Positions 13,548 through 27,687 are shown, counted from the stretch's first letter. The stretch: DNA of 64,000 nt from Mycogone perniciosa (GCA_025331125.1 JAOALB010000120.1:1-64000); one strand, 5' to 3'. Notes: generated by a model not told the origin, from the sequence alone. Numbers and translations are program-made.

Positions 13548-14854
13548 ATAATAAATATTAAATATTTTTATATCCTATTTATTATTATATATAGAATATT
13601 TAATATATCTTTTAATTTTAGGCTTTATATTATTTAAAATATTTATTTATTATAAACGAGGTAGGTTTTATAAATATTATAAATCTATTTTATATTAATT
13701 ATATTTATACTATATATTTACTTTATTTTTTTAAAAACCTTAAAGGGTTAAAAAAGATATTTACCTTTTTAGATATAATATATTAATTTATAAAGGAGGT
13801 TATATTTCTGTTATATTATTCTTTTTTATATTAAATATTTATATAATAGTATTTATATACTTTATAATTAACTAAGTTAATTTATTAATTATAGTTAAAA
13901 TGTATTTTATATTAAAATTAAAGTTATTAATATTAATAAAGTTAACTAGTTTAATATATAAAAAAAGTAAATTAAATTAATTGAAATAGGCTTTAAATAT
14001 ATAATATATAAAGCCTTTTAATAATAAAGATCAATAAAGTAATACGATTATTATTATAGGCAAATAAATAAAGAAAATATAGTATTATTATATAATATAT
14101 ATTATATATAAAAACTAAATTCAGTTAAATATAATTATTTTATTTATAATTAAGAAATATTAATTATTATTTATTATTTTAAAAAATAAAACATTATACT
14201 ATTAAGCTATTAAGCTTTTACTATAATTCTGAATTATAAGGGATTATAATATTTTATAATATATTATAAGTTTTTAAAAAGGCAGATTTATAATATTAAA
14301 TTAAATTTATAATTAAATATAATAAAATAGTATTAACTTAACAGTAAAGCATTATTTTAAATACCTTTAACTATTTAAAACAAAATTAATTTAAAAAATA
14401 AAAATAATAAATAAAAGTAAAGTTTTTATATATACCAGCTATTTATAGCTTTGAAAATACTTTTATAAAGATAACAATTTAATAATAATTTAAAACTATA
14501 ATAACTTTAAAATTAATTTATATAAATTAACTTTAATTATAAGACAGTATATACAATAGTAAAGTTTGAAAAGTATAATATTTATATTAACCTTTAATTA
14601 AAGGTTTTAATTATAAAATATATAATTAATATATAATTTTATTTTACTTTTTATAATAAAATTTAAGTTTTAATAAAAGTTAATAAACTAAAAACTATAT
14701 TATATATATATATATATATATATTATAACTTAAATATTATATAATAATAGTTAGTTATTTCAAGTAAATTAATAACTTTTATAAGGTATTTTATTAATTA
14801 ATAGAAATGAAATAATACTTTAATATTATATATTATTTATATATTAATAGTAGT
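13548..14854. other. AT-rich RIP-degraded DNA, no gene
   Basis: Low-GC sequence with a (TA)n run at about 14,698-14,723. No open frame or identifiable repeat family. Confidence 0.6.
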
Positions 14855-15128
14855 TGTAATAGAGCGCAGTATAGCTATATAAAGTATAAAGAGAATGGGA
14901 ATAAAGCTTAACTCTATTAAAGAATATACTATAATAGCCTCGATATATATATATATAGCTAATATAAAGGAAAAGGTAAAATATATATATTATAAGCGCC
15001 TATATAGTCTAATATATTGCTTATATAATATATATATTAGCTTATATCTGCTATATAAGTAAATAAAAGCTCTTTAACACTTAATAAATATTGATAAATA
15101 GTAAGTTTTGAGCTTGTTTAACTTAATA
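14855..15128 (+). repeat. 274-base LTR, left-arm copy (RIP-mutated)
   Basis: 274 bases aligning end to end with the solo LTR at 27,927-28,200 and with the inverted copy at 27,414-27,687. It starts TGTAATAGAGCGCAG (solo copy TGTCGCGGAGCGCGG) and ends AACTTAATA (solo copy AACCCAACA). The differences are largely C to T and G to A. It is followed by TACCCC, as is the inverted copy. Confidence 0.85.
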
Positions 15129-18055
15129 TACCCCTTAGTTAATAACGCTATTCCTAGTATTTTATTAACGGCTATTTTAGTCTATCTCTAGTATTATAAT
15201 TGTTTAACTGCGCTTTTAAAGCCTTTATTATTTAATTAAAAGCTTTTTTATTATAAATATATATTAATATTCCATTATAAAGGTAAAAGGGATATAAATA
15301 CTATAGCTATTGTTAATTTATAATAATAAAAAGGTAAATAATAAAGCTTTTTAAATAAATAAATAAATTTTAAATAGTTAAAAGAAATATATTAACTGCC
15401 TTTTAGCTTTATTTTTTACTCTTTTTCTTTAATTAATAATATTATTATTACTATTAATAATAATAGTATTAATAGTATTAATAGTATTAATATAGCTTTA
15501 ATAAATATTATACTTTTTATATATTCTTTTTATAGTATATTTTTATTAATTAATAATAAAATTCTAAAATAAAAATACTTTATTTATTAAATATAATTGC
15601 AGTTACCTTTTAAAGGTAGTTTATTATAGTATTAATTATTTTTAAGTAGCTATACCTGCTATTGCTTTTATACTAGCTTCTACTTTAGCTTTTACGTTTA
15701 CTTTTATATTAGCTAATATAGCTTTTATTATTACTTTTATATTTATATTAGTTAATTTAATTATTTAGTCTCTGTTTTATTGAAAGTTAAAGTTTACTGT
15801 AAATTGCAAAAAAGCCTTTCCTAAACTGTATACTATAGTATCTTTATTAATCTTTCCTTTTCCAGCTTTTACTTTAGCCTTTACCTTTATTATTACTATT
15901 ATTACTTTAATTACTACTTTTACTATAGCTACTCCTGCAATAGTCTTTATTTTTACTTTTACTTTTATAACTGCCTTTACTATTATACTATTATCCCTTT
16001 TTTATAAAGGCTATTTAAAATTAATAATTACTAGTAAAAGAGATTTCTTTTAATATATTATTATTATTTACTTTTAGCAGTATATTATTAATTTTAATAA
16101 TAATTATTAATACACCTTTTAATATATTTTGATTTTATTTATATTATATTACTTTAATTAATTTTATACTTTATAGTTATTTAATATTTATATTAATTAT
16201 ATATTAGCTCTTTTAAGCTATGCGTAATAAAACTTATTCAGTAAATATAGTATTCTTTTATTATATATCTATAAATTAATATAATTAAAGAGTAATTTAA
16301 TATAAAAAGTAAAAAGCTTTAAATAATTAATTATTATAATAATAAAGTATACTTTTTATAATAAATAATTTATAGGCTAGAATTAAATAGCTTTTTATAC
16401 TTTTATATTTTTTATTTTAATAATTTCATATTTATTAAATTTAATAATACTATAAAGTAGTTAAAGCGCTATTAAGAAAAGGCTTTAATAAATTTATTAA
16501 TAAATATAAAGTTAATAAGAAGATTTAAATTAAAGATAATATTATTTAATATTTTCATTAAAGCTATATAGTTTATATATTAATATAATATAAATGAATA
16601 TTAATTTATACACTTTTTTTAATTATAAAGTATATAGTTAATTAATTGTTGTAGTTAATATTTTAATTAATATTAAAATTTACCTTTATTTTTTAGAAAA
16701 GGTAATATATATTTATTGCCGTTTTAATTATTTAAATAAAAGTAAATACTTAAACGTTAATTATAAATATAGTAATAATCCTTTAATATATAATATTGTA
16801 TAAATTAAAGTTCAAGAAAAATATAATAAAATACTTTTAAAATAATCTTTAAATATTTACATTATTAATAAAGAAAGTATTATTTAATGCAGTTAAAATT
16901 TATATATTATTTTACCTTTTATATTAAAAAGTTAAAAAGTATTATATATATTAATCATAAATTAATTAATTAATTACTTTAATATATTTTTTATTAAAGT
17001 TAATTAAAAACTATAATAAGGTTATATCGCTATATATTATATTTAACTTTATTATAATAATTATATAAGATATAAACTTTACTTTCTTTTAATATATTTA
17101 AATAATTACTTTTATAGCTTATATTATAGCTTTTTTAAGCTTTATAATTAATATTAAAATTATAAAAACTTATATTTTATTATTATTAAACTTAAATCTT
17201 CTTATAACCTCTTTAAAATAAGTTTTATAAAGAAGTATATTTTATATTTTTTATTATTTTAAATAACTTTAATTTTTAAAAACTATTATATACTTTTTCT
17301 ATTATAAAGCTTCTCTTTTACTTTAAAGGTATTTAATAGTTTAATATAAAAAGCTTTATTATTATTATAATAATACTTAATTACAATATTATTTATATAA
17401 AATATAATAAAGACTTTTTAAGCTTTATTATAAAAAGGATAAAGCTTTTTAACGTTTAAAATTAACTTTTATTATTTTAAAGTTAAAGATAATTTATTAA
17501 ATTATAATCTTAATAAGTCTTTTCAGTTATATAAAGCTTTAATAAACTTTAAATATATATTTAACTGCTTAAAACCTTAAAATAGTTTTTATATAATTAA
17601 TTTTAAGTTTTTATTTTTTAAACTATTAAAAACAATATTTTTAATATTATATTACTTTAATTTAAAGTTAAACTTTACTATAAAAGTAATAAATATATAA
17701 AATAAATATATTATTAAAGTAGTTATATATATATTCTTTATTATAAAGCGCTTTTATAAATCCTTTTAAACTATAAACTAAACTTTATAATACTTTAAAT
17801 TTCTATTTTAATGAAATTTCTATATAAACATTTAATATATAAATAATAACTTTATTTTTACTTTTAAATATAGTATTTTTGTTACATTCTTTTTATATAA
17901 AAAGTTAATTTTATTATATATAATTTATTTAAATTCATTTTTAATTAAATTTTTCCTAAACTCTTCTTAACCTTTTAATAGTTTTCTTAAATCCTTTTAA
18001 TAAATATTTAATTTAATAAAAGTAATACTTTTTTAAAAAAGGGTTTTATAGTTTA
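15129..18055 (+). mobile_element. Left inverted arm: internal part of the 274-LTR element
   Basis: Roughly 2.9 kb downstream of the LTR that is reproduced in reverse complement at 24,487-27,413. Checked anchor points keep nearly the same offset from the LTR (e.g. about 2,765 versus 2,762 bases). It starts with a gag-like region at about 15,652, whose mutated reading is still recognisable next to the intact Ala/Pro-rich frame of the right arm (26,594-26,911). All frames here are broken. Homology to the right arm stops near 18,050. Confidence 0.75.
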
Positions 18056-21000
18056 GTATTATATTAGAAATAGTAAATATTATTATTATATTTTTTAATT
18101 TACTATTTATTAGCTTTTGTTAATAAATAGTAATTAATATAATATTAAATTAAAAAGCTTTATCATTATTAAACATATATTAAGTTTATTATCTTTAAAA
18201 GTTATACTTAAGGTATATATTTTAATTTTATATATTAAAAGATATTTATTTACTTTTCTTATAGATTATTTCCTTTAAAGGTTTAAGCTTTTATAAATAT
18301 TAGCTATTACTTTATTATTTAAAAAAAATTTAATAAGCTTTTTTTTTAAATCTAGTCTTTTATTATAAAAGTAAATAAATATTTATTATATTTATTTACT
18401 TTTAGCTTTTATTAATAATTACTTTATATTAAATATTATACTTTTAATATTAAAAATTAGTCTTTTACTTTTAAGCTTTCTTTAATAAGTTATTATATAC
18501 TTTTAAAAGTATTATTTTATTTACTTATAAAGGCGCTAATCTTATTTATAAAAATTAACCTTTTTAAAATAGCTTTTAATATTCAAACTTTAAAAGTTTT
18601 TTTTTAAATATATTAATAACTTAGTTTAACTAGTTATTAAACTAATAGTAATACTTTAAAATTTATTTAGTTTTAAAGGCAAGCTCTTTACTTTTTTATT
18701 ATATAAAAGACTATTTTTGACTGCAGGAATATATATTAAAAAGAGTATAAACTTTAATTCTATTTCTTTAACCCCTTTAAATAGTTTATTTAATTAAATT
18801 ATAGTAGATTTATTTATAATTGCCTTTTTACTGTTAAAAAGTTATTTTCTATTGAATTCTATATATTTTTTAATAATTACTCTTATTAAATAAAATAATT
18901 AAATATAATATATATTATTGATAGTATATTTAATAAAATATTTAATTAAGCCTTTAAGCTTAATATTAAATTCCTTTTTATTTTAATTAACTTTATAGTT
19001 TTTATTTAATATATAGGCGCAGCAGCTATAAATATAGATTTTATTTCAATTTAGTTATAACTCTATAAAAGGCTTTTTTATTAATAAAAGAATAGAATCG
19101 CAGAATTATTACTTTACTTTATTAATTAATAATATTATTTTAAATATATATAATAAACTTATATTAATAAACTATACTATTACTTTAATATCTTTAAGCT
19201 ATAGGTTATTTAAAAGACTAATATAGTTAAATATTTCAATTAATTTAATTATAATTTCTTATCCTATATATTTTAATATACTATTTAGCTTATAGGTATA
19301 AAAGGGTAAAAGCTTTAAGATTATTCCTTTTTTATTTATTTAAAGCTGATAGTATATAAAACCTTTAATTACTATTATAGCTTTTTTATTATTATATTTA
19401 ATATTATATATAAAGATATTATATTATATTCTAATTATATTTATAAAATTACGATAAATATTAAAAATAATACTATATTTCTTATTTAATAAAGAGTATA
19501 TATATAATTATATAGTATATTTTTCTTTAAGTATTAAAAGCTAGTTATTTTTATTATATCTTTATAAATAATTTTAAAAGTTTTAATAAACTTTAAAGAA
19601 AGGTTTTAATATTTATTTATTAAATAGTCTATATAAAATAACCCATAATATATATATTAAAGCGCAGTGCTTATAATCTATATATTTAATTCTTTTCATT
19701 TTTTTATTTTTAATACTTTTATTAGCGCTTTTAATACTTTAAAGCTAAAATACTTAAAATATAAGTATTAAAGGTATTTTAAATTAAAGTATATTAATAA
19801 AGGGTTATATGTTAGTCTTTTTCTCTTTATTGCAGTATATATTTTATTATATATATCTAAAAGTAAAAAAACAGTTATTAAACTATTTATATTATAATAT
19901 TTAAATATAAAAGTAATATAAATAATAAAGGTTTATATTAAAGAAATAAAAAGTTAACCTATACTTTACTATAACTATAATAATATTTAAACTAACTGTA
20001 TTAATATAAAATATATCATTATATATTATATATTAAACCCCTGCTTTATGAAGCTTTAAAACTAATATAATATTAATATAAAATTGTTTTATTATAGTAA
20101 TATTTATAAATTTAATAGAGTATATAATTCTTTTTAATAAATTATAAAAAGTATTTTTAATTAAATAATATCCTTTCTTTACACTTAAATATATAAATAT
20201 ATTTATTTATATATATCTATCTTTTATATTTAAAATAACAAAGTTAAGAATAGAGAAACCTTTATTATTTATTAAATAAATAATACTACAAGTATTAAAA
20301 AGGGTATTTTATAAAACTCTATATAACATATCCCTTACTTTTATATATATTAAAATATTTATTATATATATAGCAGGATTCTTTTCCCTATTATAAAGTA
20401 AATTTAAAGAAATTAAAGCTATTTAAAAGTATAGGCTTTTCTTTTGAATTAATAAAGATAAATCTATACTCTTTTATAAAAGCCTTTTATATAAAATATT
20501 CTTTTTACTTTTTAAAGGTATATATAAGTTATATTTATTTATTTTAAAAAGAGTTTATACTTTACTAGTTTATTTAACTTCTTAATAAATATAATTTAAA
20601 CTTTACTATATTATAATACTGCTTAAATATACTTTTTAAAACTATATAAATAATCTTTACTGATACATATATTAAAATATAAATTACAATTTAATATTAT
20701 ATTATTTAAATAGTTATTAAATATTATATATAATCTTTAAGCACTAAATATTATATTTTCTATATTATTTAAAACAAAATAATTAAATTAATTAAAAGTA
20801 AAGATTTATTTAATTTACTGCTTTGAATTAATTAAAAGGTATATTTAACCTTTTTTATTAAAAGTAAACTATTTTATTGTATTTATATTAAAGAAAAAAG
20901 GTAAACTACAGTTAATTATAAACTATTAATAGTTTAATAAAGCTATTATTAAAAATAAAACCCTATTACTGTTAATTGTAAAATTACAAAATAAACCATA

Positions 21001-24000
21001 TAAAAAAAGTAGTTTATAGCACTGGATTTTAAAGGCGCTTATAATTTTATTTAAATTAAACAGAAATATAAATAAATAACTGCCTTTTAAATTAAATATA
21101 GTTTATTTAAATATTAAACTATATTTTTTAATTTTATAAATACTTTTATAATATTTTAAAAAATAATTAATAATATATTAAAACATTAGTTTAATATTTT
21201 TATAATTATTTATTTAATTAATATTTAAATTTTTTAATACCTTTAAAAAATATAAAGAGTAGTTTATAAAGTATTATAAATATTATAAAAGATTAAATTA
21301 CTTATAGAATTAAAAAAAAATATATTTTATATATAAAAGATTACCTTTTTAAAGTATATTATTACTTTTAAAGACATTTATATAAATTTATTAAAAGAAA
21401 TTAAAAGTTTCTATAAATATTATATATATAAAATATATTGAATGAATTTAAATAGTTTATTTTCAAAAAACTTATATTTATTATATTTAATTTATTTAAA
21501 AAGATTAAAATTAAAATAAATGGTTTTAACTTTATTTTAAACGCTTAATTTAATTAAAAGGATAAAAACAGTAAATTATACTTTATTAATTTTTACTTTA
21601 AAGTATTATATAATATAGAATTAAACTTTTTATTATATAATAAAGAATTCTTTACTATCATTTTTATACTTAAAATATAATAATATTATTTATTAAAAAG
21701 AATATGTAAGGCTAAAGTATATATTAATTATAAAAATATTATATATTTTATAAGAATTTAATAACACTTTAAAAGGCAGATTTATTATATAAAATACCTT
21801 TTAAATTTTAATTATATTTTAATTGATGAAAAAGGATTTAAAAATAAATAAATAAATATATTTAATATATAAATTAATTATAATTAAAGATAAATTAAAT
21901 ATATTAAGTAGATTTTAAAATAAACCTTTAAAAGATATTATTAATAACTAGCGCTTTAAATTATATATAAAGTATTTAATAATAATATTATACGTTAATA
22001 TAGTAAAAAGTATTATATTATTTAAAATAATAATAGATTTTTAAAAAATATAAAGTTTAATAATAAAAGAATTTAATAATAAAATAAAAAGATTCAAATT
22101 TTAAATAAAGTTTAAAAATATATAATAATAAAAGTTTATTAACATTTAATATATAAATATAAAGGTATTTATAAAATATATAAATAAATTTAAAGGTATT
22201 TTAGGTTTTAAAGTCTTAAAAAAGTAATATAAAATATTCCTTTTACTATATAATTTATAACATAATTAAAACTTTAAAATATAAGTTATATAGTAAACTT
22301 TAACTTTTCTTAATATTAAAATAATCATAAAAGTTAATTTTATTAGACTTTATTATTAAATGACTATTATTTATTAAACTAAAATTAAAAATCAAATATA
22401 ATAGTATTTTAATAATTATAGATTAATTTATTAAATACTTTTACTTTTTTTTATATAAAAAAGTAATAAATATAAAAATATCAATTTATATATTTTTATA
22501 ATTTATTGCAGTTAATTGTATAATTTGAATTAAAATTATTTCTAATTAAGGATTAACCTTTATATTTAAATTCTAGTAAATATTTATAAATTAATGAAAT
22601 ATAAATTATAAATTTAATATTATATATTATTGATATATAAATATATAAATAAAATATATTAGTTAAATTATTAAAGCTTATTTAAAAAGTTATAATAATT
22701 TTAATTAAAATAATTAAATAACAGAGTTATTAATTATATAAATATCCTATAATAGTAATATTTTAAAGTTAATGAAATTTAACTTTATATATATGAACTA
22801 TAGCTTTATATTAAAGATATATAAAGCATTAAAAAAATGCTTATATATTAATAAAGTATATATTAAAGCTAAAAGTACAAAGCAGTTATATAAAGAAATA
22901 TAAATATACTTTTACTTTATATAAAAAAAATAAAAAGGGAAATTAATAAATATAAATCAAAAGGATTAATTATTTAAAAAAGAGATATGGTTAATTTATA
23001 TTATTATTTACTAAAGAAAAAAACTATAAATATTAAAATAATATAATTATATAATAAATTAAATTTTAAAAAATTTAAACTTTATTTAATTAAAAAGGTT
23101 ATTTTAAAAGTTATTTATAAACTTATACTACTAAATGGTATTTAAATTTATTTAATAGTTAATATTTTAATATTTAAAACAGTATTATAAAATAAATTAA
23201 AAAAGAATTAATTATAGATTTAATTAAAGTTTTATTAATTAAAGAAAAATATAAAGTGAAATAAATTAAAGCTTTAAAAATTAAAAAATAATAAATATTA
23301 ATATTTAATAAAGTAAAGAAACTATAAAAGAAATATAGCTTTTAAAAATTTAAAAAATACTTTAAGTATTTTTAAATAACTCTGCAGTAATTCTATTAAA
23401 ACCTAAGCCTTTTAATAAAAGGTCTAATAAAGTATTAAAAGTAAAAAGATTAATACTTTAAAAGTTTTAAACCTTTAAAAGAACTTTTAATTGCTGCCGC
23501 TTTAAATCTTGTAGTTTATTTAAAGATTTTAACCTATACTTAACTATTTCTTTACCTTTAATCTATAACTATTATATCTAATAATAAAGATACTTTAAGC
23601 GATTTAAAGCTTTATTTATGTTTACCTAAACTTTATAAAAGGCTTTATAATAAAGGAATAAAAGTCTTTCTATTAAGCTTTAATAAAATTAAAGTATTAT
23701 AATTTAAAAATAATATTTAATATTAAAAAATAGTTTTAATTATAATATTGAAAGAGAACCTTTAAGAAAATATATAAAAAGTTAATATAAGCTTTATACT
23801 ATTATATAAACAGCTAATATAAATATATTTACTGTATTTTAAAAAATAATTATTTATATAATACTTTAAGCTATAAGGAAAATAATAAAAATAAAGTATA
23901 ATATTAAAACTATTAATATTAATTAAATCCATAAATTTGCAATAATAAAAATTTAATTTAGTATAAGTAGGCTGTAAATTATTATATATAATAAATAGTT

Positions 24001-24486
24001 AAAAAAAAAGACTATTATATATAAAAAATGGAAAAGATTAAAAAGTAAATTTTAAAAATAAAATTAATAACAAAGGGATATTATATTATAGCTTAACTAT
24101 ATTAAAGACTAGGTTATAGGGATATAGGAAAATATTAGTTATCTTAATTAATTATTAGGAAGTAATTACTGCATTAAAGGTAATTACTTAAACGCTTATT
24201 ATACTAAAAGGTATAATTATTTATTTAATTATTATATTATTACAGTAATTATAGTAATATTTATTAAAATACTAATAATTATATAAAGATTTCCTTTCTA
24301 TATATATAACTAGCTTATTACTTATTTAGTATAGTTACTTAAATAGTTATTAATATAATTATTTACTAAAGCCACTTATTCTATAAAATTGTAATTATAT
24401 TACCTTACTTAATATTTATGTTTAACTTCTCTATTAATATAAGCCTATAAATCTCGGTTTCACTATTAAAAATTAACCTGGATTAT
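18056..24486 (+). mobile_element. Ty3/Gypsy-type retrotransposon 3, RIP-degraded
   Basis: Conceptual + strand reading gives an ordered series of Gypsy domains. RT runs from about 20,810 to 21,260, including a KKKGKLQL-like stretch and ALDFKGAY at 21,019-21,042 (family form ALDLKGAY). Integrase core lies about 22,340-22,600, ending in a reading like the family's 'HGLP..I.SDRG..F.SKFW'. The integrase C-terminal GPY/F region and an FHVSLL-like end fall at about 22,985-23,175. A purine tract (AACAAAGGGA, ends ~24,071) precedes a 3' LTR at 24,072-24,486. I could not find the matching 5' LTR. The left boundary is set only by where the left arm's homology ends, so 18,056-20,800 is unassigned AT-rich DNA that should hold gag and protease. 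Confidence 0.7.
24072..24486 (+). repeat. 3' LTR of Gypsy element 3
   Basis: About 415 bases following a purine tract and ending exactly where homology to the left arm resumes in inverted orientation. It begins TATTATATTATAGC and ends near GGATTATTATAT. The assignment rests on position and the purine tract, because no second copy was found. Confidence 0.55.
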
Positions 24487-27413
24487 TATATTATAAAGCT
24501 TTTTTTTAAAAATATATTACTTTTAATAAATTAAATATTTATTAAAAAGATTTAATTAAACTATTAAAAGGTTAAAAAAGTCTATAAAATATTTCTTTAA
24601 AGATAAATTTAAATAAACTATATATAATAAAACTAGATTTTTATATATAAAAGGAATTTAATAGAACATATTATATTTAAAAATAAAAGTAAAATTATTA
24701 TTTATATATTAAGTTTTTATATATAAATTTAATAAAAACAAAAGTTTAGAATGTTATAAAGTTTAATTTACAATATAAAAGGATTTATAAAAACACTTTA
24801 TAATAAGAGGTATATATATAATTACTTTCATAATATATTTATTTTATATATTTATTACTTTTATAATAAAGTTTAACTTTAATATAAAATAATATAATAT
24901 TAAACATATTTTCTTTAATACTTTAAAAAATAAAAACTTAAAATTAATTATAGAGAAACTGCTTCAAGGTTTTAAGTAGTTAAATATATATTTAAAGTTT
25001 CTTAACGCTTTATATAAATTAAAAGATTTATTAAAATTATAATTTAATAAATTATTTTGAATTTTAATATAATAAAAGTTAATTTTAAGCTTTAAGAAGC
25101 TTTATTCTTTTTATAGTAAAACTTAAGAAATCTTTCTTATATTTTATAAAAATAATATTTTAATTATATATTATTATTATAATAAAGCTTTTTATATTAG
25201 ACTATTTTATAATCTTAAAGTAAAGTATAAGCTTTATAGTAGAAGGAAAATATAATAATCTTTAAATATTAAAATTACTTAAAACTATAAAAAGTATAAA
25301 ATATATTTTTTATAAAGTTTATTTTAAAAGCGTTATATAATACTTTATATTTAATAAAATATAATTTTCTATAATTTTAATATTAATTATAAAATTAAAC
25401 AAAGCTATAATACAAACTATAAAAGTAATTATTAAAATATATTAAAAAAAAGTAAAATTATATTTTTATAGGTATTATAATAAGATTAAATATAATATAC
25501 AATGCTTTAACTTTATTATAGTTTTAATTAATTTTCATAAAACATATATTAAAGTAGTAAATTAATTAATTTACTATTAATATATATAGTATTTTTTAGC
25601 CTTTTAATATAAAACGCAAAATAATATATAAACTTTAATTATTTTAAGTAATACTTTTTCTATTAATAATGTAAATATTTAAAGATTATTTTAAAGGTAT
25701 TTTATTATATTTTTTAAACTTTACTTTATAAAATACTATATATTAAAATACTATTAATATATTTATAATTAAAGCTAAATTATTTACTTTATTTAAATAA
25801 TAAAAAAGCTAATAAATTTATATTATTTTTATAAAAAAATAAAACTTAATTTTAATATTAATTCAAATATTAACTATAATAATTAATTAACTATATACTT
25901 TATAATTTAAAAAAGTATAGAAATTAATATTTATTTATATTATATTAATATATAAAATATATAGCTTTAATAACAATTATCAAAAGTATCATTTTTAATT
26001 TCTTATCTTTTTATTAACTTTATATTTATAAATAGGCTTATTAAAGCCTTTTTTTAATAGCGCTTTAAATATTCTGAGGTATTATTAAATTTAATAAATA
26101 TATAGTTATTAACGTAAAATATATAAAAATATAAAAAACTATTTAAATTTAGCTTATAAATTATTTACTATAAAGGGCATACTTTATTACTATAATAATT
26201 AATTAATTAAAGCTTTTTACTTTTTATATATTTATATATGAAAGGTATTATTATTATGGCTATTTAAACTAATAGCCTTTTTAATATAAATTAAATCATT
26301 TTCTTTAAATAAATTAAATTAAAGGCATAATACCCTTTTATATTAAAGTGCTATTTAATTATATTAATTTATAAATATATAAAATAATATATATATATAT
26401 ATTTACTTAATTATTATTTTTATTTATAGTTTAAAAAAGCTAATATATAATTAATATAAGTATTGAATAACTATGGAGTATAAAATTAATAAAAGTAATA
26501 TAGTAAAAATAGAAAATAAATATATTAAAAAGTATATTAATAGTTATTATTAAAATAAGCAGTATACTATTAAAAGCAGGTAATAGTAATATATTAAAAG
26601 AAATCTCTTTTACTGGCGATTGCTGACTTTAAATAACCTTTATAAAAAGGGGATAATAGTATAATAGCAGGGGCAGTAGCAGGAGTAGTGGTAGGAGCTG
26701 TAAGAGAAGGAGTAAGAGCTGATAAGGACGCTGCGGTATACAGCTTAGCGAGGGCTTCCTCGCGATTCGCAGCAAGCCTCAACTCCAGATAAGAGAGAGG
26801 CCGAGTAACCAGACTAGCCAGCGCAGGCGCAGAAGCAGCAACAGAAGCCGGACCAGTCGGCGCAGGAGCAGGAGCCGAAGCAGGAGCCGGCGTAGAAGCA
26901 GCAAGAGGCATAGCCGCCTAAAGATAACCAATACCACAACAAGCCACCTTTAAGGGGTAACCGCGACTATACTTAATAGAGGAGGTATTCTTATTCTGCG
27001 ATTTTATTATTAACTAATAAAAGCGCACTATAAAAAAAATACGCGAAGAGTATAATATTTACTAAAGCTATATTAATACTGCTGCTATTAATAATAATAA
27101 TATTAATAACTAAAAACGAAAAGTAAGGAATAAGGCTAAAAGGCAGTTAATATATCTATTTTAACTGTTTAGGATTAATTTACCTATTTAAAAAGCTTTA
27201 TTATTTAATTTCCTATTATTATAAATTAATAATAGCTATAGTATATATATCCCTTTTACCGTTATAATAGAATATCGATATATATTTATAATAAAAGAGC
27301 TTTTAACTAAGTAATAAAGGCTTTAAAAGCGCAGCTAGATAGTTATAATACTATAAATAAACTGGGATAGCAGTTCATAAAGTACTGGGAATAGCTTTAT
27401 TAACTAGGGGGTA
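24487..27413 (-). mobile_element. Right inverted arm: internal part of the 274-LTR element
   Basis: Reverse-complement counterpart of 15,129-18,055, reading leftwards from its LTR at 27,414-27,687. It is AT-mutated over most of its length, but about 26,690-27,000 keeps normal GC and an intact 105-codon frame. The two arms with the 6.4-kb interval between them form a large inverted repeat. Confidence 0.75.
26594..26911 (-). CDS. Ala/Pro-rich gag-like ORF of the 274-LTR element
   Basis: An intact 105-codon frame within otherwise destroyed DNA. Residues 1-30 are an Ala/Pro/Ser/Thr-rich low-complexity stretch. Residues about 35-62 look more globular (PLSYLELRLAANREEALAKL), followed by more Ala/Thr/Pro and a basic end. 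The equivalent position in the left arm (start near 15,652) reads as the same frame with Pro and Ala codons changed to Leu, Phe and Ile by C-to-T mutation. The start is therefore shared and the frame existed before mutation. Its position after the LTR suggests the N-terminal part of a Gag protein; I see no zinc knuckle. The stop at 26,594 is probably itself a mutation, so this would be a truncated remnant. Function is inferred from position only. Confidence 0.4.
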   Translation of the reverse strand: MPLAASTPAPASAPAPAPTGPASVAASAPALASLVTRPLSYLELRLAANREEALAKLYTAASLSALTPSLTAPTTTPATAPAIILLSPFYKGYLKSAIASKRDFF

Positions 27414-27687
27414 TATTAAGGTAAAGTAGGCTAAAGACTTATTATTTATTAGCGCTTATTAGCTTTAAAGAGCTTTTATTTACTTATACAGTAAATATAA
27501 CCTAATATATATACTATATAAGTTATATATTAGACTATATAGGCACTTATAATATATATATTTTACCTTTTCCTTTATATTAACTATATATATATATAGT
27601 AAGGCTATTATGGTATATTCTTTAATAGAATTAAACTTTGTTTTTATTCTCTCTATACTTTATATAGCTATACTATACTTTATTATA
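27414..27687 (-). repeat. 274-base LTR, right-arm copy (inverted, RIP-mutated)
   Basis: Reverse complement of the 274-base LTR, same length as the other two copies. Start TATAATAAAGTATAG at 27,687, end CCTTAATA at 27,414, followed inward by TACCCCCTAG. Confidence 0.82.

Noticed and set aside
22985..23480. LINE-like reverse transcriptase on the minus strand
   Set aside because: A minus-strand reading faintly resembled a LINE RT. The + strand gives a much better, colinear match to the C-terminal part of a Gypsy integrase, following the RT and integrase core in the same orientation.
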